Positions 57,501-64,000 of a stretch of DNA of 64,000 bases are shown piece by piece. The translations under genes were made by a program, and so were the position numbers. Positions within the stretch are counted from its first letter, which is position 1; each line of letters starts with the position of its first letter. The DNA is from Mytilus galloprovincialis (taxonomy: Eukaryota; Mollusca; Bivalvia; Mytilida; Mytilidae): assembly GCF_965363235.1 (NCBI RefSeq), contig NC_134849.1, positions 49,050,122 to 49,114,121 of the forward strand, read 5' to 3'. The notes beneath the pieces were generated by a model, which made no database searches, was not told the origin of the DNA, and saw nothing but the letters and a program-made list of their open reading frames with translations.

Positions 57501-60500
57501 GTAGGTATAGACAAATACTGTTGATAGATGGTATATAGGAGCACTATATTTTATGTTAACTACCGACAGTAGGTATAGACAAATACTGTTGATAGACGGT
57601 ATATGGGAGCACTATATTGTATGTTAACCACCGACGGTAGGTATAGACAAATACTGTTGATAGATGGTATATAGGAGCACTATATTGTATGTTAACTACC
57701 GACGGTAGGTATAGACAAATACTGTTGATAGACGGTTTATGGGAGCATTATATTGTATGTTAACCACCGACGGTAGGTATAGACATATACTGTTGATAGA
57801 TGGTATATAGGAGCACTATATTGTATGTTAACTACCGACAGTAGGTATAGACAAATACTGTTGATAGACGGTATATGGGAGCACTATATTGTATGTTAAC
57901 CACCGACGGTAGGTATAGACAAATAATGTTGATAGACGGTATATAGAAGCACTATATTGTATGTTAACTACCGACAGTAGGTATAGACAAATACTGTTGA
58001 TAGACGGTATATGGGAGCACTATATTGTATGTTAACCACCGACGGTAGATATAGACAAATACTGTTGATAGACGGTATATAGGAGCACTATATTGTATGT
58101 TAACCACCGACGGTAGGTATAGACAAATACTGTTGATAAACGGTATATAGGAGCACATTATTGTATGTTAACCACCGACGGTAGGTATAGACAAATACTG
58201 TTAATAAACGGTATAAAGGAGCACTATATTGTATGTTAACTACCGACAGTAGGTATAGACAAATACTGTGGATAGACGGTATATGGGAGCATTATAGATT
58301 AGACCGTTGGTTTTCCCGTTTGAATGGTTTTACACTAGTAATTTTGGGGCCCTTTATAGCTTGTTGTTCGGTGTGAGCCAAGGCTCCGTGTTGAAGGCCG
58401 TACTTTAACCTATAATAGTTTACTTTTTAAATTGTTATTTGTATGGAGAGTTGTCTCATTGACACTCACACCACATCTTCCTATATCTATAGACATATAC
58501 TGTTGATAGATGGTATATAGGAGCACTATATTGTATGTTAACTACCGACAGTAGGTATAGACAAATACTGTTAATAGACGGTATATGGGAGCACTATATT
58601 GTATGTTAACCACCGACGGTAGGTAAAGACAAATACTGTTGATAGACGGTATATACATTGTAGGAGCACTATATTGTATGTTAACCACCGACGGTAGGTA
58701 TAGACAAATACTGTTGATAGACGGTATATAGAAGCACTATATTGTATGTTAACTACCGACAGTAGGTATAGACAAATACTGTTGATAGACGGTATATGGG
58801 AGCATTATATTGTATGTTAACCACCGACGGTAGGTATAGACATATACTGTTGATAGATGATATATAGGAGCACTATATTGTATGTTAACTACCGACAGTA
58901 GGTATAGACAAATACTGTTGATAGACGGTATATGGGAGCACTATATTGTATGTTAACCACCGACGGTAGGTATAGACAAATACTGTTGATAGATGGTATA
59001 TAGGAGCACTATATTGTATGTTAACTACCGACGGTAGGTATAGACAAATACTGTTGATAGACAGTATATAGGAGCACTATATTGTATGTTAACTACCGAC
59101 AGTAGGTATAGACACATACTGTTGATACACGGTATATAGGAGCACTATATTGTATGTTAACTACCGACAGTAGGTATAGACACATACTGTTGATAGACGG
59201 TTGATGGGAGCACTATATTGTATGTTAACCACCGACGGTAGGTATAGACATATACTGTTGATAGACGGTATATAGGAGCACTATATTGTATGTTAACTAC
59301 CGACAGTAGGTATAGACACATACTGTTGATAGACGGTTGATGGGAGCACTATATTGTATGTTAACCACCGACGGTAGGTATAGACATATACTGTTGATAG
59401 ACGGTATATAGGAGCACTATATTGTATGTTAACCACCGACGGTAGGTATAGACAAATACTGTTGATATACAGTATATGGGAGCATTATATTGTATGTTAA
59501 CCACCGACGGTAGGTATAGACATATACTGTTGATAGATAATATATAGGAGCACTATATTGTATGTTAACCACCGACGGTAGATATAGACAAATACTGTTG
59601 ATAGACGGTATATAGAAGCACTATATTGCATTTTAACCACCGACGGTAGGTATAGACATATACTGTTGATAGATGGTATATTGGAGCACTATATTGTATG
59701 TTAACTACCGACAGTAGGTATAGACAAATACTGTTGATAGACGGTATATAGGAGCACATTATTGTATGTTAACCACCGACGGTAGGTATAGACAAAAACT
59801 GTTGATAAACGGTATATAGGAGCACTATATTGTATGTTAACTACCGACAGTAGGTATAGACAAATACTGTTGATAGACGGTATATAGGAGCACATTATTG
59901 TATGTTAACTACCGACAGTAGGTATAGACAAATACTGTTGATAGACGGTATATGGGAGCATTATATTGTATGTTAACCACCGACGGTAGGTTTAGACATA
60001 TACTGTTGATAGATGGTATATAGGAGCACTATATTGTATGTTAACTACCGACAGTAGGTATAGACAAATACTGTTGATAGACGGTATATACATTGTAGGA
60101 GCACTATATTGTATGTTAACCACCGACGGTAGGTATAGACCAATACTGTTGATAGACGGTATATAGGAGCACTATATTGTATGTTAACTACCGACGGTAG
60201 GTATAGACAAATACTGTTGATAGACGGTATATAGGAGCACTATATTGTAAGTTAACTACCGACAGTAGGTATAGACAAATACTGTTGATAGACGGTATAT
60301 GGGAGCACTATATTGTATGTTAACCACCGACGGTAGGTATAGACAAATACTGTTGATAGACGGTATATGGGAGCATTATATTGTATGTTAACCACCGACG
60401 GTAGGTATAGACATATACTGTTGATAGATGATATATAGGAGCACTATATTGTATGTTAACTACCGACAGTAGGTATAGACAAATACTGTTGATAGACGGT

Positions 60501-61920
60501 ATATGGGAGCACTATATTGTATGTTAACCACCGACGGTAGATATAGACAAATACTGTTGATAGACGGTATATAGGAGCACTATATTGTATGTTAACTACC
60601 GACAGTAGGTATGGACACATACTGTTGATAGACGGTATATAGGAGCACTATATTGCATTTTAACCACCGACGGTAGGTATAGACATATACTGTTGATAGA
60701 TGGTATATAGGAGCACTATATTGTATGTTAACTACCGACAGTAGGTATAGACAAATACTGTTGATAGACGGTATATAGGAGTACATTATTGTATGTTAAC
60801 CACCGACGGTAGGTATATACAAATACTGTTGATAAACGGTATATAGGAGCACTATATTGTATGTTAACTACCGACAGTAGGTATAGACAAATACTGTTGA
60901 TAGACGGTATATAGGACCACTATATTGTATGTTAACCACCGACGGTAGGTATAGACAAATACTGTTGATAGATGGTATATAGGAGCACTATATTGTATGT
61001 TAACTACCGACGGTAGGTATAGACAAATACTGATGATAGACAGTATATAGGAGCACTATAGTGTATGTTAACTACCGACAGTAGGTATAGACAAATACTG
61101 TTGATAGACGGTATATAGGAGTACTATATCGTATGTTAACCACCGACGGTAGGTGTAGACAAATAATGTTGAAAGGCTGTGTAAAGGAGTACTTTATCGT
61201 ATGTTAACCATCGACGGTAGGTATATACAAATACTGTTGATAGACTGTGTTAAGGAGCACTATATCGTATGTTAACCACCGGCGGTAGGTATAGACAAAT
61301 AATGTTGAAAGGCTATGTAAAGGAGTACTTTATCGTATGTTAACCACCGACGGTAGGTATAGACAAAAACTGTTGATAGACTGTGTAAAGAAGTACTATA
61401 TCGTATGTAAATCACCGACAGCAGGTTAAGACAAATACTGTTGATAGACTGTGTAAAGGAGTACTAGTCTATATCGTATGTTAACCACCGACGGTAGGTA
61501 TAGACAAATACTGTTGATGGACGGTGCAAAGGAGTACTATATCGTATGTTAAACACTGACGGTAGGTATAGACAAATACTGTTGATAGACGGTATATAGG
61601 AGCACTTTATTGCATGTTAACCACCGACGGTAGGTATAGACAAATACTGTTGATGAGCGGTGCAAAGGAGTACTATATGGTATGTTAACCACTGACGGTA
61701 GGTATAGACAAATACTGTTGATATACGGTATATAGGAGGACTGTATTGTATGTTAACCACCGACGGTAGGTATAGACAAATACTGTTGATATACGGTATA
61801 TAGGAGTATTGTATTTTATGTCAAACATCGACGATAGGTATGGACAAAATCCGACAAATACTGTATACAGACAGGGTACAGAAGAACTGTATTGTATGGT
61901 AAACACTGTCGGTTGGTATG
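54582..61920. repeat. ~7.3 kb tandem array of a 68-bp unit (~100 copies)
   Basis: Unit: GGTATATAGGAGCACTATAT, TGTATGTTAACCACCGACGG, TAGGTATAGACAAATACTGT, TGATAGAC. Two main variants, CCACCGACGG and CTACCGACAG, often alternate, giving 136-bp dimers. Some units carry 7-bp insertions (ATATACATTGTAGG; AGACATCAACGG). The array frays after about 61130, where unit ends become TGTGTAAAGGAGTACT. The array is interrupted at 58297-58489. Identical short minus-strand frames (for example 55565-55747 and 57142-57324) are products of the repeat. Confidence 0.95.
58297..58489 (+). mobile_element. common mussel repeat inserted in the 68-bp array
   Basis: A full ~190-bp copy: GATTAGACCGTTGGTTTTCC, TTGAAGGCCGTACTTTAACC, GAGTTGTCTCATTGACACTC, CCACATCTTCCTATATCTA. 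The array unit breaks off after GGGAGCATTATA and resumes at TATAGACATATACTG, so about 30 bp of one unit is absent and no clean target duplication is seen. Confidence 0.8.
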
Positions 61921-61994
61921 GACAATTTCTGTATCATGCATCAATTGTAAATAAAAGTATCATGTGAATGACACAGGCTCATTGAAGCCTCTAG
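61921..61994 (+). mobile_element. Helitron-type 3' terminus closing the 68-bp array
   Basis: GACACAGGCTCATTGAAGCC forms a hairpin with one mismatch, followed by T, CTAG and then T. This 30-bp tail matches the end of the 39075-41371 element (GACACAGGCTCTTTAGAGCC, T, CTAG) at all but about four positions, so both end in the same family's 3' terminus. Confidence 0.65.
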
Positions 61995-63090
61995 TTTTGA
62001 TATTTTTAATGTGGAGATCTGGTCTAATTTATCATTTTCTCTATTACATGCATGATAACTGCAACAATTGAATTGAAATAAAAGTGATAATATTTCTGTT
62101 GTAGGTTATCAAGATTTAGTGTTTCCATACAAGTGACAAAGATTGAACAACAAAAACATCTCAAACTTTACAGGACAGAGTAGACTTTTTTCACTGTGCT
62201 TAGTTTTGTCTTTATGTCTAAATTATGATACCTTTAAAAAAACCAATAAAATATGGAATAACATTTATTTCTATCTTATAAAGTGGAGTGAAGAAATAAG
62301 GGGTCATTGAAAACATAAGAATATATTGCTATCATATATGCAGATCAGCAGCCCATACATTTGCTATAGCACATAAATATGGGACCAATAATTTCAAGTT
62401 GCCTTTTAAAAAAGACCTTATTAATGTTATGCGAGATACCACCAAAGACCACTAGGTGTTGATCAAATGATATTGTAAATAAGAGGGTTGTCCAAAATAT
62501 TTCCAACAGCTGTTTGATATACACTACCTTAATCAAACCACAATGGTAAAAAAACAGTTTTGGTCAGTCTTAAAAGAAGCAAATATAATTTAGAAAAAGT
62601 GCAAGCTGTTGATGAAAACTACAAATAACTGCCAGTCCTAAATGTGGGTGGAGATTACCATTTAGCACAAATGAGTTTCTGGACTAAAGAAAGTAATTTC
62701 GGCACAAACCGATTATACCCTTTCAAAAACTATGTGTAGTCCCTTTTATAAAAGTGGCAGATTATCTTTCTATCTAGAGTATCTATGACAACTAACTGCT
62801 GCTCCTAGTGACGTTAGTCTTTGGTTTTTGAAAAGATTGGATATATTGTCACAATTCTTTTCTAAGGTACCGGTCTGATAAACAGGAACTAGTCAGATTA
62901 GCTACTAAATATATGCACACTGAAATATAGTCCCTTAAAATTCCCTGGCTGTGTACATGTTCAGATACGAACTATGCAAATTTTGTTTATATCTTTAGAG
63001 AAGTAAAATCAAGTATGTATGTCTTTAGTTTTGTCAAATTGCTGTCTTGTTTTGTCCTGTTATTAGGTAACAGTACTGATACAATACTGT
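61995..63090. other. AT-rich flank; holds one copy of a 39-bp duplication
   Basis: 62453-62491 (TAGGTGTTGATCAAATGATA, TTGTAAATAAGAGGGTTGT) is repeated exactly at 63233-63271. No gene-like frame; the minus-strand frame at 62345-62536 has no family signature. Confidence 0.5.
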
Positions 63091-63095
63091 AAAAA

Positions 63096-63215
63096 TACGG
63101 AGATGTGGTATGATTGCCAATGAGACACCTACATGTATCCACTCAAGTTCAAATAAAGTGGATGTAAGCAGTTATATGCAACCATACAGCCGTCAACAAT
63201 GAGAAAAATCATATC
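63096..63215 (-). repeat. common mussel repeat, minus copy
   Basis: GAGATGTGGTATGATTGCCA, ATGAGACACCTACATGTATC, AGTGGATGTAAGCAG and CATACAGCCGTCAACAATGA, the same order as in 4045-4160. Confidence 0.65.
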
Positions 63216-63429
63216 AAATAGACCCTTGTAAATAGGTGTTGATCAAATGATATTGTAAATAAGAGGGTTGTATATTTCATGACGGTATAATACTAAACCC
63301 CTAACAGGAGGGATTGTGCCTGATATTCATATGATGAAGACATAATCTTTCAATCAGTTTAATTGAGGTCTGGTTCTGGCATGTCAATAACTGCTAGTAG
63401 TCTGTTGTTATTTATGTATTATTGTCATT

Positions 63430-63865
63430 TTGTTTATTTTCTTTTGTTTCATATTCTGACATCGGACTCGGACTTCTCTTAAACTGAGTTTTACTGTGCG
63501 TATTGTTTCGCGTTTGTTTTTTCTACATTGGCTACAGGTATAGGGGAGGGTTGAGATCTCAAAAAACATGTTTAATCCCGCCGCAATTTTGCGCCTGTTC
63601 CAAGTTAGGAGCCTCTGACCTTTGTTAGTCTTGTATGATTTATAATTTTAGTTTCTTGTGTATAATTCGGAGCTTAGTATGACGTCCATTATCACTGAAC
63701 TAGTATACATATTTGTTTAGGGGCCAGCTGACGGACACCTCCGTGTGCGGGAGTTTCTCGCTACATTGAAGATCTATCGGTGGCCTTCGGCTGTTGTCTG
63801 CTCTATGGTCGGGTTGTTGTCTCCTTGACACATTCCCCATTTCCATACTCAATTTTATAGTATGA
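63430..63865 (+). repeat. interspersed repeat family G, longest copy
   Basis: 63437-63575 matches 44595-44770. 63590-63860 matches the reverse complement of 4955-5235 (AGTTAGGAGCCTCTGACC, GGGGCCAGCTGACGGACACC, GGTCGGGTTGTTGTCTCC). The two parts are contiguous here, showing they form one family of at least 430 bp. A minus-strand frame at 63700-63885 is incidental. Confidence 0.65.
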
Positions 63866-64000
63866 TTTACATCTGCAATAATCACGAAACAATCAGAGAC
63901 AAGTTTGGGTCTAAATCTGAATGTCCCACATAATCAAATTGACCGAAGAGAGAGGCGAAAGATACTAAAGGCTTATTCAAACACATAAGTCAATAATAAA

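Noticed and set aside
55565-61906. Eight or so minus-strand frames of 60-73 residues with INSICLYLLSVV-like repeats
   Set aside because: Products of the 68-bp array. Copies differ only by unit variants, and two are identical because of the block duplication.
54582-61920. Possible CRISPR-like repeat-spacer array
   Set aside because: The whole 68-bp unit repeats without unique spacers, in a clearly eukaryotic genome.

Overview
This is AT-rich eukaryotic nuclear DNA, most likely from a marine bivalve of the mussel (Mytilus) type. That assignment is from memory: the window carries many copies of repeats I associate with mussel genomes, namely the GTCTCATTGGCAATCATACC family, the ACGAAACGCGCGTCTGG family, and an element opening AGCTCACCTGGCCCGAAGGG. 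Both genes have GT-AG introns, and I see no bacterial operons, rRNA or convincing tRNA.

Two host genes are supported. Claudin-like gene A (+, exons 14811-15030, 17888-18046, 19633-19823; 189 aa) and claudin-like gene B (-, exons 37788-37368, 35801-35643, 29049-28883; 248 aa) are four-helix proteins of the PMP22/EMP/claudin superfamily. They lie convergently, 3' ends facing about 9 kb apart. Both have three coding exons, phase-1 introns and a middle exon of exactly 159 nt, so I read them as an inverted paralogous pair. B also has an N-terminal cytoplasmic extension with a PPSY motif. Nothing else resembles a host gene except one unrecognised open frame at 44781-45074.

The rest is mobile and repetitive DNA. 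From left to right: 1-8720 holds dispersed-repeat copies and a 3.7 kb inverted-repeat element (3629-7362). A broken CR1-like LINE with a 2A-like motif, PHD finger, endonuclease and reverse transcriptase occupies 9284-12842. A MITE lies at 13774-14135, just upstream of gene A. Gene A's introns hold a GATATC-palindrome element (16254-17025) and two minisatellites. The intergenic zone (19824-28882) holds strong palindromes, a 2.45 kb terminal-inverted-repeat element with a nested MITE, and a 1 kb 16-bp minisatellite. Gene B's introns hold palindromic and ~354-bp tandem repeats and a Harbinger-like MITE. Further right are a Helitron-like element with ~500-bp internal repeats (39075-41371), a 2.5 kb foldback element with 21-bp arrays (45517-48021), two head-to-tail CCCAGTCCCACTAGG elements (48456-~51170), a LINE relic, and a ~7.3 kb array of a 68-bp unit (54582-61920) that ends in the same hairpin-CTAG tail as the 39-41 kb element.

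The observations I rate highest are: three unrelated-looking elements (16254-17025, 24427-24650, 45517-48021) that share TAYGG...CCRTA ends and 6-bp target duplications, so they may use one transposase family; the 68-bp array as a possible expanded Helitron-type core; and the convergent claudin-like pair.
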